NCBI RefSeq assembly: GCF_019097845.1
Contig: NZ_JAHRGM010000024.1
Span: 1 to 64,000, forward strand
Reading direction: 5' to 3'
DNA: 64,000 nucleotides
From: Sphingobium sp. AS12
GTDB lineage: Bacteria > Pseudomonadota > Alphaproteobacteria > Sphingomonadales > Sphingomonadaceae
Shown: piece by piece, positions 15,706 through 24,195 of the stretch
How the letters are laid out: every line of letters begins with the position of its first letter
How positions within the stretch are numbered: the first letter of the stretch is position 1
Position numbers and translations under genes: made by a program
The notes under the pieces: generated by a model
What the model saw: the letters and a program-made list of their open reading frames with translations, nothing else
Told to the model about the DNA's origin: nothing
Databases searched by the model: none

Positions 15706-16929
15706 ATGACCACCTTCGCCATCATCAACGGTCGGTTGGCCGATCCGGCGGGGGATGCGCCGGTCTCCGGCTCCATCCTGATCGAGGGCGACCGGATCGT
15801 CGCGGCCGGGGATATTGCCGTGCCTGCCGACGCGGAGAGGATCGACGCGCAGGGGCTGGTGGTGGCTCCCGGCCTGATCGACCTGGGCGTATTCGCCACG
15901 GACAAGCCGGCCTTTCATTTTGGCGGGATCACCCGCGCGGCGCTGATGCCCGATCAGTCGTCGCTGCTGGACGATGCGGCGCTCATTCGGCAGGCGACGC
16001 GGGCGGGGAAGCCCGATTTCTGGGTCCATCCGATTGCGGCGGCGACGCGCGGCCTCAAAGGCACGGAGCTGGCCGAGATCGGCATGATGCAGGCGGCGGG
16101 CGCGAAGGCGGTCGGCACCGGGCGGCAGTGGATCGCGGATTCGGGCGTGATGCTGCGGGTGCTGTCCTATGCGTCCGGGCTGGGGCTGACGGTGATCGCC
16201 CATGCCGAGGATGGCGGGCTGGCGGGCAAGGCGGTGGCGACATCGGGTGAGACAGCGACGCGGCTGGGCCTGCCCCATGCGCCCGCCTGCGCCGAAGCGA
16301 TGGCGATTGCGCGCGACATCATGCTGGCGCGGCAGGCGGGCGCAGCGATCCATTTCCGGCTGGTGACGACCAAGGCGGGCTTCAACCTTATTCGCGCGGC
16401 GAAGGCCGAAGGGTTGCGGGTCAGCTGCGGGATCAGCCCGGCCTATTTGTTCCTGGCCGACAATGCGGTGACCGATTTTCGCACCTTTGCGCGTCTGTCG
16501 CCCCCGCTCCGGTCGGAGGATGACCGCAAAGCGAGTATCGCGGCGGTGGCGGACGGGACGGTCGATGTGATCACCTCCAGCCATGATCCACGCGGGGCCG
16601 AGGACAAGCGCCTGCCCTTCGCCGACGCCTCGCCCGGTATGGCGGGGGCGGAGACGCTGCTGGCGCTCTCGCTCAATCTGGTGCGGGAGGGGCAAGTGTC
16701 GCTCAACCGGCTGATGACGCTGCTGAGCGCCAATCCGGCGCGGATTTTGGGCGTCAATGCGGGCAGCTTTGCGCCCGGCAGCGCGGCGGACCTGATCTTC
16801 GTCGATCCCGACGCGCCGTGGATCGTGGACAGCGCGAAGATGGCGGCGGCGGCGGGCAATACGCCGTTCGACCGCGTGCCAGTACAGGGCCGCGCCCGGC
16901 GGATCATGAAGGGCGGGGTGTTTTTGTAA
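15706..16929 (+). CDS. pyrC: Dihydroorotase-like protein lacking metal ligands (PyrC-prime/PyrX)
   Basis: A 407-residue amidohydrolase-fold protein of the type I dihydroorotase family. Family blocks remain: GLVVAPGLIDLGVFATD, VIAHAEDGG, SSHDPRGAEDKRLPF and SANPARILGV. However the DxHxH metal motif is replaced by D59-L-G-V-F63, and the later histidine of the HxxHxST block is replaced (IHFRLVTT). It is therefore probably not a dihydroorotase but the structural partner of PyrB, as shown for Pseudomonas PyrC-prime. A functional pyrC should exist elsewhere in the genome. The frame is full length and undamaged, so this is not a pseudogene. Confidence 0.88.
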   Translation: MTTFAIINGRLADPAGDAPVSGSILIEGDRIVAAGDIAVPADAERIDAQGLVVAPGLIDLGVFATDKPAFHFGGITRAALMPDQSSLLDDAALIRQATRAGKPDFWVHPIAAATRGLKGTELAEIGMMQAAGAKAVGTGRQWIADSGVMLRVLSYASGLGLTVIAHAEDGGLAGKAVATSGETATRLGLPHAPACAEAMAIARDIMLARQAGAAIHFRLVTTKAGFNLIRAAKAEGLRVSCGISPAYLFLADNAVTDFRTFARLSPPLRSEDDRKASIAAVADGTVDVITSSHDPRGAEDKRLPFADASPGMAGAETLLALSLNLVREGQVSLNRLMTLLSANPARILGVNAGSFAPGSAADLIFVDPDAPWIVDSAKMAAAAGNTPFDRVPVQGRARRIMKGGVFL

Positions 16930-16955
16930 GGAGCGCCTTGCGCCCCAACCCCTGC

Positions 16956-16972
16956 ACCACGCTTCGCGTGGT
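16956..16972. terminator. Small perfect hairpin after the pyr genes
   Basis: ACCACGC (16956-16962) and GCGTGGT (16966-16972) form a 7-bp stem with a 3-base loop, 26 bases after the pyrC-like stop. There is no T run. The surrounding CCCC-rich text resembles another short repeat type in this genome. Confidence 0.35.
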
Positions 16973-17054
16973 CCCCTTCCCAGGCCAGCTTGGGGATGAT
17001 TGGAACCGCCCTCCCCCTTCATGCGCTTGCCCGGATGAGCAACAGGGGACACCA

Positions 17055-17972
17055 ATGAACCAGCCAGTCGCGCAGCAAGTGCATGTCGATGCGCCATGGA
17101 AGATACCGCCGCGGGCCTGGTGGGAGATTTTGAAGCGGGTCTATGGCGCGCTGTCGGCCAATCATGTGGGATTGCTGGCGGCGGGCGTTGCTTATTATGC
17201 CTTTCTGTCGATCGCGCCGATGATGGCGGCTGTGGTGCTGACCTATGGGCTGTTTGGCGATCCGGCGATGGTCGGGCGGCATATGCAGGCGATCATCGCG
17301 GTTGTGCCGACCGATGCGGCCAAGCTGATCAACGACCAGTTGCTGGGGGTCGTCAGCACCGCCAAGCCCGCGATCGGCTTTGGTCTGGCGGCGGCGCTCG
17401 GCATTGCGGTCTATGGCGCGACGAGGGCGGCGTCGGCGATCATGGAGGCGCTCAATATCGTCTATGGGCAGAAGGAAGGGCGCGGGATCATCGCTTTTAC
17501 CCGCGTGTCGATGGGCATCACTTTCTCCGCCGTGCTCGTGATGGTGGCGGGGGTGTTTACCGCGACGGTCATTGGCCTGCTGCAAAAGCTGCTGGTCAGT
17601 TGGGGACCGGGCGTGCTGTTCGCGATCAAGGCGGTGACGTGGATTAGTGCGGGACTGCTGGCCAGCGTCATCTTCGGCCTGATCTACCGCTTCGGGCCGC
17701 ACCGGCGGCAGGCGCAATGGCAATGGCTGACGGTCGGGTCGGTCACGGCCACCCTGTTCTGGCTGGTCGTGACGCTGGGCGTGTCCTTCTATGTCGCGAC
17801 ATTTGGCAATTATAACGAGACATATGGGTCGCTGGGCGCAGTCGTCGTGCTGCAACTATGGCTGTTCGTGTCGGCCTATGTCGTGCTGCTGGGGGCGCAG
17901 ATCAATGCGGAGGGGGAGCGGCAGACCAGTGCCGAAACGACCATTGCCGACCCCCAAGAAAAAGCTGCATAA
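17055..17972 (+). CDS. YihY/BrkB-family inner-membrane protein
   Basis: A 305-residue protein with six hydrophobic segments. A start at 17055 is supported by AGGGGAC four bases upstream. Family blocks are LAAGVAYYAFLSIAPMMAAV near residue 40, LGIAVYGATRAASAIMEALN near 115-135 and FGNYNETYGSLGAVVVLQLW near 255-275, the last a hallmark of the YihY family. The C-terminal 25 residues are polar. The family was once called RNase BN by mistake; its function is still not established. Confidence 0.9.
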   Translation: MNQPVAQQVHVDAPWKIPPRAWWEILKRVYGALSANHVGLLAAGVAYYAFLSIAPMMAAVVLTYGLFGDPAMVGRHMQAIIAVVPTDAAKLINDQLLGVVSTAKPAIGFGLAAALGIAVYGATRAASAIMEALNIVYGQKEGRGIIAFTRVSMGITFSAVLVMVAGVFTATVIGLLQKLLVSWGPGVLFAIKAVTWISAGLLASVIFGLIYRFGPHRRQAQWQWLTVGSVTATLFWLVVTLGVSFYVATFGNYNETYGSLGAVVVLQLWLFVSAYVVLLGAQINAEGERQTSAETTIADPQEKAA

Positions 17973-18025
17973 TCGCGCTTGCCCTGCCCGGCAGGCCACG
18001 CTAAAGCGCCCTCCTTCGCTGGCAC

Positions 18026-18101
18026 AGGAGTGTAGCTCAGTTGGTAGAGCGTCGGTCTCCAAAACCGAATGCCGTGGGTTCGAGTCCCTCCACTCCTGCC
18101 A
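18026..18101 (+). tRNA. tRNA-Trp (anticodon CCA)
   Basis: A 76-base cloverleaf with an encoded CCA end. Acceptor AGGAGTG pairs with CACTCCT, the anticodon stem TCGGT/ACCGA encloses CTCCAAA with anticodon CCA, and the T arm has GGTTCGAGTCC. It stands upstream of secE on the same strand, a placement common in bacteria. Confidence 0.96.
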
Positions 18102-18271
18102 AGCGTTCCAGCAGCATCCTTGTTTTCCATGAGGTTTGCCGCTAGACGCGCCGTCGAAATTGTGTCGCGAAGCCATGCGGCCGCATCCCCCGGACGCCGA
18201 TATGGGCGGGATCGGGAGGGCGGACTATTGCTTCGCGTTTTGGTGTTTGTGCAAAGGGTTTGAGGCAGGCG

Positions 18272-18478
18272 ATGGCGAAGGTTTCCCCCGGCGAATTCGT
18301 CAATCAGGTGAAAACCGAAGCGTCGAAGATCGTGTGGCCCACGGGTCGCGAAACGGTCATGACCGGCGTGATGGTTGTCATCATGACGACGCTGCTGGGC
18401 CTCTTCTTCTTTGGCATCGACACCTTCTTCGGTGCGATCGTCCAGTGGCTGCTGGGCCTTGCGGCGGGTCAGGCGTGA
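18272..18478 (+). CDS. secE: Preprotein translocase subunit SecE
   Basis: A 68-residue protein, the short one-helix form of SecE that stabilises SecY in the inner-membrane Sec channel. The amphipathic segment SPGEFVNQVKTEASKIVWPT ends in the conserved WPT/R-E-T motif, followed by one membrane helix (about 24-47). The ATG at 18272 with GAGGCAGG upstream is preferred over 18260. It begins the classic secE-nusG pair. Confidence 0.94.
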   Translation: MAKVSPGEFVNQVKTEASKIVWPTGRETVMTGVMVVIMTTLLGLFFFGIDTFFGAIVQWLLGLAAGQA

Positions 18479-18517
18479 ACGTGACTGCGTTGGTTTTTGG
18501 GAGTTTGAAACGGTAAC

Positions 18518-19054
18518 ATGGCGCGCTGGTACATCATCCACGCCTATTCGGGCTTCGAGAACAAGGTCAAGGAATCGATCCTGTCCGAAGCGGAGCGCAT
18601 GGGCCTGACGCAGCTGGTCGAGCAGGTCGAAGTGCCTGTCGAAACCGTGACCGAGGTAAAGCGCGGCAAGAAGGTGCAGGTCGAGCGCAAGTTCATGCCC
18701 GGCTATGTCCTGGCCAAGCTCGCGATGAACGACGACATCTATCACCTGATCAAGAACACGCCCAAGGTGACGGGTTTCCTGGGGTCGATGGGCAAGCCGC
18801 AGCCGATCAGCGAATCGGAAGCCGCGCGTTATTTCGGCGCCCGCAAGGAAGCCGAAGCCGCCCCCAAGCACAAGGTCAGCGTCGATTACGAAATCGGCGA
18901 TGCGGTCAAGGTTTTGGACGGTCCTTTCGCCAGCTTCAACGGCACGGTCGAGGAACTGGATTTCGAAAAGAACCGGGTCAAGGTGTCGGTGTCGATCTTC
19001 GGTCGCGCGACGCCTGTGGAACTGGATTTCGAGCAGGTAGAGCTTTCCAAATAA
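18518..19054 (+). CDS. nusG: Transcription termination/antitermination protein NusG
   Basis: A 178-residue NusG. The NGN domain starts [20 protein letters not shown] and contains [16 protein letters not shown]; the C-terminal KOW domain begins [20 protein letters not shown]. It binds RNA polymerase, aids elongation and links to Rho or ribosomes. It follows secE by 39 bases. The stop codon sits in the loop of an 8-bp hairpin (AGCTTTCC at 19041-19048 with GGAAAGCT at 19055-19062). Confidence 0.96.
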   Translation: MARWYIIHAYSGFENKVKESILSEAERMGLTQLVEQVEVPVETVTEVKRGKKVQVERKFMPGYVLAKLAMNDDIYHLIKNTPKVTGFLGSMGKPQPISESEAARYFGARKEAEAAPKHKVSVDYEIGDAVKVLDGPFASFNGTVEELDFEKNRVKVSVSIFGRATPVELDFEQVELSK

Positions 19055-19063
19055 GGAAAGCTC

Positions 19064-19152
19064 GTGTCCCGGCGAAGGCCGGGATCCAGGGCGTCTGGGC
19101 GTGACGTCGCATGATTTCGCCCTGGGTGCCGGATCAAGTCCGGCATGACGGG
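19064..19152. repeat. Second-family repeat between nusG and rplK (S1)
   Basis: The text CCCGGCGAAGGCCGGGATCC and, facing it, GCCGGATCAAGTCCGGCATG are two palindromic units of a type common in sphingomonad and related genomes. The element lengthens the nusG-rplK gap to 216 bases. Related copies are near 31929-32029 and 52280-52343. Confidence 0.7.
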
Positions 19153-19270
19153 GCAAACAGAATTTCCGGGCAACCGGGAATAAGCGCGGGAGGAGGCTTT
19201 GCCTTCGTTTGCACCGCTAAACTTGAACCGGGCGCGCTTTCGGGCACGCCCAGCAACAGAGTGAGTCATC

Positions 19271-19702
19271 ATGGCCAAGAAGATTACGGGCTATATCAAG
19301 CTCCAGGTGCCCGCTGGAGATGCCAAGCCTGCCCCGCCGATCGGCCCAGCACTGGGTCAGCGCGGCGTGAACATCATGGAATTCTGCAAGGCGTTCAACG
19401 CGCAGACGGCCAATGTCGAAAAGGGCACGCCCCTGCCGACGATCATCACCGTCTATGCGGACCGCAGCTTCACCTTCACGATGAAGCAGCCGCCTGCCAC
19501 CTTCCTGATCAAGAAGGCGATCAACCTGAAGTCGGGTTCCAAGGAACCGGGCAAGATCGTCGCTGGCAAGATCACCCGCACCCAGCTGACCGAAATCGCG
19601 CAGGCCAAGATGGTTGACCTGAACGCGAACGACATCGACGCAGCAACGAAGATCATCGAAGGCTCCGCTCGCGCGATGGGCCTCGACGTGGTGGAGGGCT
19701 AA
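19271..19702 (+). CDS. rplK: 50S ribosomal protein L11
   Basis: A 143-residue protein of normal length. The N-terminal domain begins [20 protein letters not shown] with [19 protein letters not shown]; the C-terminal RNA-binding domain has [19 protein letters not shown] and ends [15 protein letters not shown]. It binds the GTPase-associated region of 23S rRNA. It lies 4 bases before rplA. Confidence 0.97.
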   Translation: MAKKITGYIKLQVPAGDAKPAPPIGPALGQRGVNIMEFCKAFNAQTANVEKGTPLPTIITVYADRSFTFTMKQPPATFLIKKAINLKSGSKEPGKIVAGKITRTQLTEIAQAKMVDLNANDIDAATKIIEGSARAMGLDVVEG

Positions 19703-19706
19703 GACC

Positions 19707-20405
19707 ATGGCAAAGCAGACCAAGAAGGCGAAGGCTCTGGCCGCCGCGATCAACAAGGACAAGCTGCACGGCGTTGACGAAGCGCTGGGCCTGATCAAGA
19801 CCCATGCGACCGCCAAGTTCGACGAGAGCGTCGAAATCGCGATCAACTTGGGCGTCGATCCCCGTCACGCCGACCAGATGGTCCGTGGCGTCGTCACCCT
19901 GCCCGCAGGCACCGGCAAGGACGTTCGCGTCGCCGTGTTCGCCCGCAACGACAAGGCGCAGCAGGCGCTCGACGCCGGTGCCGACATTGTGGGTGCCGAG
20001 GACCTGCTGGAATCGATCCAGGCCGGTAACATCGATTTCCAGCGCGTCATCGCTACGCCGGACATGATGGGCCTGGTCGGTCGTCTGGGTAAGGTGCTTG
20101 GTCCCAAGGGCCTGATGCCGAACCCCAAGCTTGGCACCGTGACCCCGAACGTCGCCGAAGCCGTGAAGGCCGCCAAGGGTGGCCAGATCGAATTCCGCGT
20201 CGAAAAGGCCGGTATCATCCATGCGGGCCTGGGCAAGTCGAGCTTCACCGCCGAAGATCTGCGCAAGAATTTCGACGCCTTTGTCGATGCGATCGTCAAG
20301 GCCAAGCCGACCGGCTCGAAGGGCAAATATGTGCGCAAGATCGCCCTGTCCTCTTCGATGGGTCCGGGCGTGAAGGTCGATGTGGCGGAAGTCGCCGCAA
20401 TCTGA
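19707..20405 (+). CDS. rplA: 50S ribosomal protein L1
   Basis: A 232-residue protein of normal length, with signature [20 protein letters not shown] at about 130-150 and [24 protein letters not shown] following text. It forms the L1 stalk and can repress its own mRNA in other bacteria. It is the last gene of this ribosomal cluster: a terminator follows, and rplJ, rplL and rpoBC are not next to it. Confidence 0.97.
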   Translation: MAKQTKKAKALAAAINKDKLHGVDEALGLIKTHATAKFDESVEIAINLGVDPRHADQMVRGVVTLPAGTGKDVRVAVFARNDKAQQALDAGADIVGAEDLLESIQAGNIDFQRVIATPDMMGLVGRLGKVLGPKGLMPNPKLGTVTPNVAEAVKAAKGGQIEFRVEKAGIIHAGLGKSSFTAEDLRKNFDAFVDAIVKAKPTGSKGKYVRKIALSSSMGPGVKVDVAEVAAI

Positions 20406-20429
20406 TTTTTGCGCTATAGACAATCAGGC

Positions 20430-20464
20430 AAGCCTCCTTCCTCGCGAAATGGGGAAGGAGGCTT
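20430..20464 (+). terminator. Terminator after rplA
   Basis: A perfect 12-bp stem (AAGCCTCCTTCC at 20430-20441 with GGAAGGAGGCTT at 20453-20464), an 11-base loop and the T-rich tail TCCTGTTTTAG mark the end of the rplK-rplA transcript. Confidence 0.85.
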
Positions 20465-20465
20465 T

Positions 20466-20573
20466 CCTGTTTTAGGGAACGGCAAACAGGTCGTTCCCCT
20501 CAACCGTTCAGGCTGAGCTTGAACGGAGGTTGGTTTCCAACCTGGAACCGGAGTGTGCGACCTTGCACTCCGG
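20466..20573 (+). promoter_or_regulatory. Highly structured leader of DEAD-box helicase mRNA
   Basis: Five perfect short hairpins lie in 108 bases: CCTGTTT/AAACAGG (20466-20490), GGGAACG/CGTTCCC (20475-20498), CCGTTCA/TGAACGG (20504-20526), AGGTTGG/CCAACCT (20527-20543) and CCGGAGTG/CACTCCGG (20548-20573). The first two overlap and exclude each other. The block lies 88 bases before the helicase start. A cis-acting RNA that senses temperature or helicase activity is a reasonable inference; the transcription start is not known. Confidence 0.5.
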
Positions 20574-20660
20574 GCGTCCGATCGATCGGGCGGAAGGAAC
20601 AGGTCTTTTGGTATCCGTCGGCATATGGCGGGTCGCTATTATCCGATGGAATACAATAAT

Positions 20661-22451
20661 ATGGCATTTGAAACTCTACCCCCTATCCTCGCGCAGGCGC
20701 TCACGACCAAGGGCTATGAAAGCCTGACCGAAGTGCAGGCGTCCGTCATCGAGCCTGAAGCGATTGGCCGCGACATGATCGTGTCGGCCAAGACCGGATC
20801 GGGCAAGACCGTCGCCTTTGGCTTGGCCATGGCCAGCGAATTGCTGAACGAGGAAGGCCGCCTGCCGCCTCCAGCGTGGCCATTGGCGCTGGTGATCGCA
20901 CCGACGCGCGAACTGGCGTTGCAGGTCAGCCGCGAACTGGAATGGCTCTATGCCGGGGCGCGCGCGCGCATCGCCACCTGCGTTGGCGGCATGGACGCGG
21001 CGCGGGAACGCAAGGCACTGGCGCAGGGCGCGCATATCGTCGTCGGCACGCCGGGCCGTCTGCGCGACCATCTGGAACGCGGCGCGCTCGACCTGTCAGC
21101 GCTCAGGACCGCCGTGCTGGATGAAGCCGACGAAATGCTCGACATGGGGTTCCGCGAAGATCTGGAGGGCATACTCGACGCCACCCCCGATGGCCGCCGC
21201 ACATTGCTGTTTTCGGCGACCATGCCCAAGCCGATCGTGGCACTGGCCCGTCGCTATCAAAAGGATGCGTTCCAAATCCAGTCCGCCGGCAATGATCGCG
21301 GCCATGGCGACATCAGCTATCAGGCGATGACCGTCGCGCCCGCCGACATTGAAAATGCCGTGGTCAACCTGCTGCGCTTCCATGAGGCGGAGACGGCGAT
21401 CCTGTTCTGCGCGACGCGCGACAATGTGCGCCATCTCCACGCCAGTCTGACCGAACGGGGCTTTGCCGCCGTGGCGCTGTCGGGCGAACATAGCCAGAAT
21501 GAGCGTAACCATGCGTTGCAGGCGCTGCGCGACAAGCGGGCGCGGGTGTGCGTGGCGACCGACGTTGCAGCGCGCGGCATCGACCTGCCGACGCTGACTT
21601 TGGTGGTGCATGTGGAAATTCCGCGCGATGCGGAAACCATGCAGCATCGGTCGGGCCGTACCGGTCGTGCGGGCAAGAAGGGCACCGCCGTGCTGATCGT
21701 CCCCTATCCGCGCCGTCGCCGGGTGGAAGGGATGCTGAAGGGTGCGAAGATTCCCGTCGAATGGACGTCCGCCCCCACCAAGGAAGCGATTGCCGCGCAG
21801 GATGCCGAGCGTCTGCGCGCGCGCCTGCTGGAGCCGATGGAGCTGGAAGAGTCCGACTGGGCGCTGGGCGGCGAATTGCTGGAAGCCAAGAGCGCCAAGG
21901 AAATCGCGGCCATGCTGGTGCGGTCCGCCCGCGCCGCGCTGCCCGCGCCCGAAGAGTTGCTGGACGGCAGCGATGCCCCCGCCCGCCGTGAAGGGCCGCG
22001 CCCCGGTTTCGAGGATACCCAGTGGTTCCGCATGAATATCGGCCGCACGCAAAATGCAGATCCGCGCTGGATTTTGCCGTTGATCTGCCGTCGCGGTCAT
22101 GTGTCGCGCGGAGACATTGGTGCGATACGCATCACCACCAACGACACGATGTTCGAAATCCCCAAGGCGATCGCGTCCAAATTCCTGGCCGCCGTCCGCC
22201 GCACCGGCGAAGCGGGTGACGAGGGCGCGGACGTGCTGTTCGATCCGGTCGATGGCGCCCCGCGCGAGGAAGCCCGCGAAAAGCGCAAGCAGCTGCGTCC
22301 CGCCAATGGCGACCGTCCCAATCGCACCGGCCCGCCCCGTGGCGGTCCGGGCAATTTCTCGCGTGGTGGCGCCGCCCCGCACAGCCCGCGTCCGTTCAAG
22401 GGCGCTGGCGCCGGTGGTCCACGCAAGGGTCCGCCGCGCAGCCGGGGGTAA
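20661..22451 (+). CDS. DEAD-box ATP-dependent RNA helicase with DbpA-type RNA-binding domain
   Basis: A 596-residue helicase. Motifs in order: Q motif (FETLPPILAQALTTKGYESL), Walker A SAKTGSGKTVAF, PTRELALQV, TPGRLRDHL, DEAD in VLDEADEMLDMGF, SAT in LLFSATMPKPI, and in domain 2 CVATDVAARGIDLP and HRSGRTGRAGKKG. A C-terminal DbpA/CsdA RNA-binding fold (INIGRTQNADPRWILPL-like at about 455-520) is followed by a Gly/Arg/Pro-rich tail. It probably aids ribosome assembly or RNA turnover at low temperature (DeaD/CsdA type). Start at 20661; an in-frame ATG at 20646 is possible. Confidence 0.9.
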   Translation: MAFETLPPILAQALTTKGYESLTEVQASVIEPEAIGRDMIVSAKTGSGKTVAFGLAMASELLNEEGRLPPPAWPLALVIAPTRELALQVSRELEWLYAGARARIATCVGGMDAARERKALAQGAHIVVGTPGRLRDHLERGALDLSALRTAVLDEADEMLDMGFREDLEGILDATPDGRRTLLFSATMPKPIVALARRYQKDAFQIQSAGNDRGHGDISYQAMTVAPADIENAVVNLLRFHEAETAILFCATRDNVRHLHASLTERGFAAVALSGEHSQNERNHALQALRDKRARVCVATDVAARGIDLPTLTLVVHVEIPRDAETMQHRSGRTGRAGKKGTAVLIVPYPRRRRVEGMLKGAKIPVEWTSAPTKEAIAAQDAERLRARLLEPMELEESDWALGGELLEAKSAKEIAAMLVRSARAALPAPEELLDGSDAPARREGPRPGFEDTQWFRMNIGRTQNADPRWILPLICRRGHVSRGDIGAIRITTNDTMFEIPKAIASKFLAAVRRTGEAGDEGADVLFDPVDGAPREEAREKRKQLRPANGDRPNRTGPPRGGPGNFSRGGAAPHSPRPFKGAGAGGPRKGPPRSRG

Positions 22452-22471
22452 GTTGCAAGATACTTACACAT

Positions 22472-22587
22472 CCGTTCGTGCTGAGTAGAGACTGAGCTTG
22501 TCGAAGGCTCGTATCGAAGCATTGTGCGCGTACGCATCCTTCGATACGCCATTTCGACTTCGCTCAATGGCTACTCAGGACGAACGG
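22472..22587. repeat. Palindromic repeat R5, diverged and long
   Basis: Outer arms CCGTTCGTGCTGAGTAG and CTACTCAGGACGAACGG enclose inner arms TCGTATCGAAG and CTTCGATACG. The element could fold into a nested hairpin of over 100 bases. It lies between the helicase and photolyase genes. Confidence 0.75.
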
Positions 22588-22627
22588 TGTTGAAGTAAAC
22601 CAGCACACTTTAGAACAGCTAGGAGCC

Positions 22628-22674
22628 AAAGGGGCCGTCGGTCATTGCTGTAGGGCATGACCGACGGCCCCTTT
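22628..22674 (+). promoter_or_regulatory. Perfect 18-bp hairpin containing the photolyase start codon
   Basis: AAAGGGGCCGTCGGTCAT (22628-22645) and ATGACCGACGGCCCCTTT (22657-22674) are exact complements with an 11-base loop. The right arm is the first six codons of the photolyase gene, including its ATG, and the only plausible ribosome site (TAGGG) lies in the loop. If the mRNA starts upstream, the start codon would be locked in a very stable stem. Confidence 0.7.
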
Positions 22675-24195
22675 CTCATTGTGGTACTGGGCGACCAGCT
22701 GACGCCCGACATCGCCGCGCTGCGCGACGCGGACAAGGCGCGCAGCGTCGTGCTGATGATGGAGGTGGCGGATGAAACCACCTATGTCCGCCATCATAAG
22801 GCAAAGATCGCCTTCATCCTGTCCGCCATGCGCCACCATGCCGAACGGCTGCGGGCGCTGGGGTGGACCGTCGATTATGTGGCGCTGGACGATCCGGCAA
22901 ATAGCGGCAGCTTCACTGGCGAGGTTGCTCGCGCCATCGAGCGGCACATGCCCGCCGCCGTCCATGTGACCGAGGCGGGCGAATGGCGGGTGCGCGCGAT
23001 GCTCGACAGCTGGGCATTGCGGTTCGGCCTGCCGGTCACGATCCATGAGGATGACCGTTTCCTCTGTTCCCACGTGGAGTTCGACACTTGGGCGGCAGCG
23101 CGCAAGCAGTTGCGGATGGAGTTTTTCTATCGCGACATGCGGCGCAAGACCGGGCTGTTGATGACCGAGACGGGCAAGCCGGAAGGCGGCGACTGGAATT
23201 ATGACGCGGAAAACCGCAAGCCCCCGCCCCGGCGCGACTTGCTGATGCCCCAGCCGATCCGCTTCCGGCCCGACGCCATCTCGCAGGATGTGCTGGCGCT
23301 GGTCGCGGATCGCTTTGCCGACCATATCGGCAGCCTCGACCAGTTCCATTTTGCGGTGACGCATGAGGAAGCGCTGCGCCAGCAACGCCGATTTCTGGAC
23401 GAGGCGCTGCCGCGCTTTGGCGATTATCAGGACGCGATGCTGACGGACGAGCCGTTCCTGTGGCACTCGATCCTGTCGCCCTATATCAACGCCGGGCTGC
23501 TCGATCCGCTGGCGCTCTGCCGCGCGGTCGAGGCCCGCTATCGGGCGGGCAAGGTGCCGCTGAACGCGGCGGAGGGCTTCATCCGCCAGATCATCGGCTG
23601 GCGCGAATATGTGCGCGGCATCTACTGGCATGAAGGGCCGGACTATGCGCGGCGCAATGCGCTGGGGGCGACGCGGCCCCTGCCCGGCTTCTACTGGACG
23701 GGTGACACGGACATGCACTGCATGGCCCAGGCGATCGGCCAGACGATCGACCATGCCTATGCCCATCATATCCAGCGGCTGATGATCACCGGCAATTTCG
23801 CGCTGCTGGCGGGTATCGAACCGCACGCCGTGCATGTCTGGTATCTGGAGGTCTATGCCGACGCCTATGAATGGGTCGAGTTGCCCAACACGCTGGGAAT
23901 GAGCCAGTTTGCCGACGGTGGCCTGCTGGGGTCAAAGCCCTATGCGGCGAGCGGCGCCTATATCAACCGCATGTCGGATTATTGTGCGTCCTGCCACTAT
24001 GATGTGAAGCAGCGTGTGGGCGAGGATGCCTGCCCGTTCAACGCGCTTTATTGGGATTTTCTGGCCCGCAACGAAAAGCTGTTGGGCGGCAATGTGCGGC
24101 TGGCCATGCCCTACCGCAATTGGGGCAGGATGGCGGAGGAGGACCGCGCGGCGATCAGGGATCAGGCCGCGCGGTTTCTGGGTGCGCTGGATTAA
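22657..24195 (+). CDS. phrB: FeS-type bacterial cryptochrome/(6-4) photolyase (PhrB-like)
   Basis: A 512-residue protein of the deoxyribodipyrimidine photolyase-related family. The N-terminus (FLIVVLGDQLTPDIAAL) is the alpha/beta antenna domain. The C-terminal FAD-binding part has GWREYVRGIYW and YAHHIQRLMITGNFALL, with H370/H371 at the expected (6-4) repair site. Four cysteines, C355, C443, C446 and C459, match the ligands of the 4Fe-4S cluster of PhrB and CryB. It uses light to reverse UV-induced (6-4) photoproducts. It ends convergently with the antiporter gene, sharing four bases. Confidence 0.92.
   Translation: MTDGPFLIVVLGDQLTPDIAALRDADKARSVVLMMEVADETTYVRHHKAKIAFILSAMRHHAERLRALGWTVDYVALDDPANSGSFTGEVARAIERHMPAAVHVTEAGEWRVRAMLDSWALRFGLPVTIHEDDRFLCSHVEFDTWAAARKQLRMEFFYRDMRRKTGLLMTETGKPEGGDWNYDAENRKPPPRRDLLMPQPIRFRPDAISQDVLALVADRFADHIGSLDQFHFAVTHEEALRQQRRFLDEALPRFGDYQDAMLTDEPFLWHSILSPYINAGLLDPLALCRAVEARYRAGKVPLNAAEGFIRQIIGWREYVRGIYWHEGPDYARRNALGATRPLPGFYWTGDTDMHCMAQAIGQTIDHAYAHHIQRLMITGNFALLAGIEPHAVHVWYLEVYADAYEWVELPNTLGMSQFADGGLLGSKPYAASGAYINRMSDYCASCHYDVKQRVGEDACPFNALYWDFLARNEKLLGGNVRLAMPYRNWGRMAEEDRAAIRDQAARFLGALD

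Noticed and set aside
15706..16929. pyrC-like gene considered as a decayed pseudogene
   Set aside because: The frame is full length, other blocks are conserved, and non-catalytic partners of PyrB are known in other bacteria.
18026..18101. tRNA-Trp considered as a second integration site
   Set aside because: No integrase or foreign-looking DNA lies beside it; secE-nusG follow as in ordinary core order.
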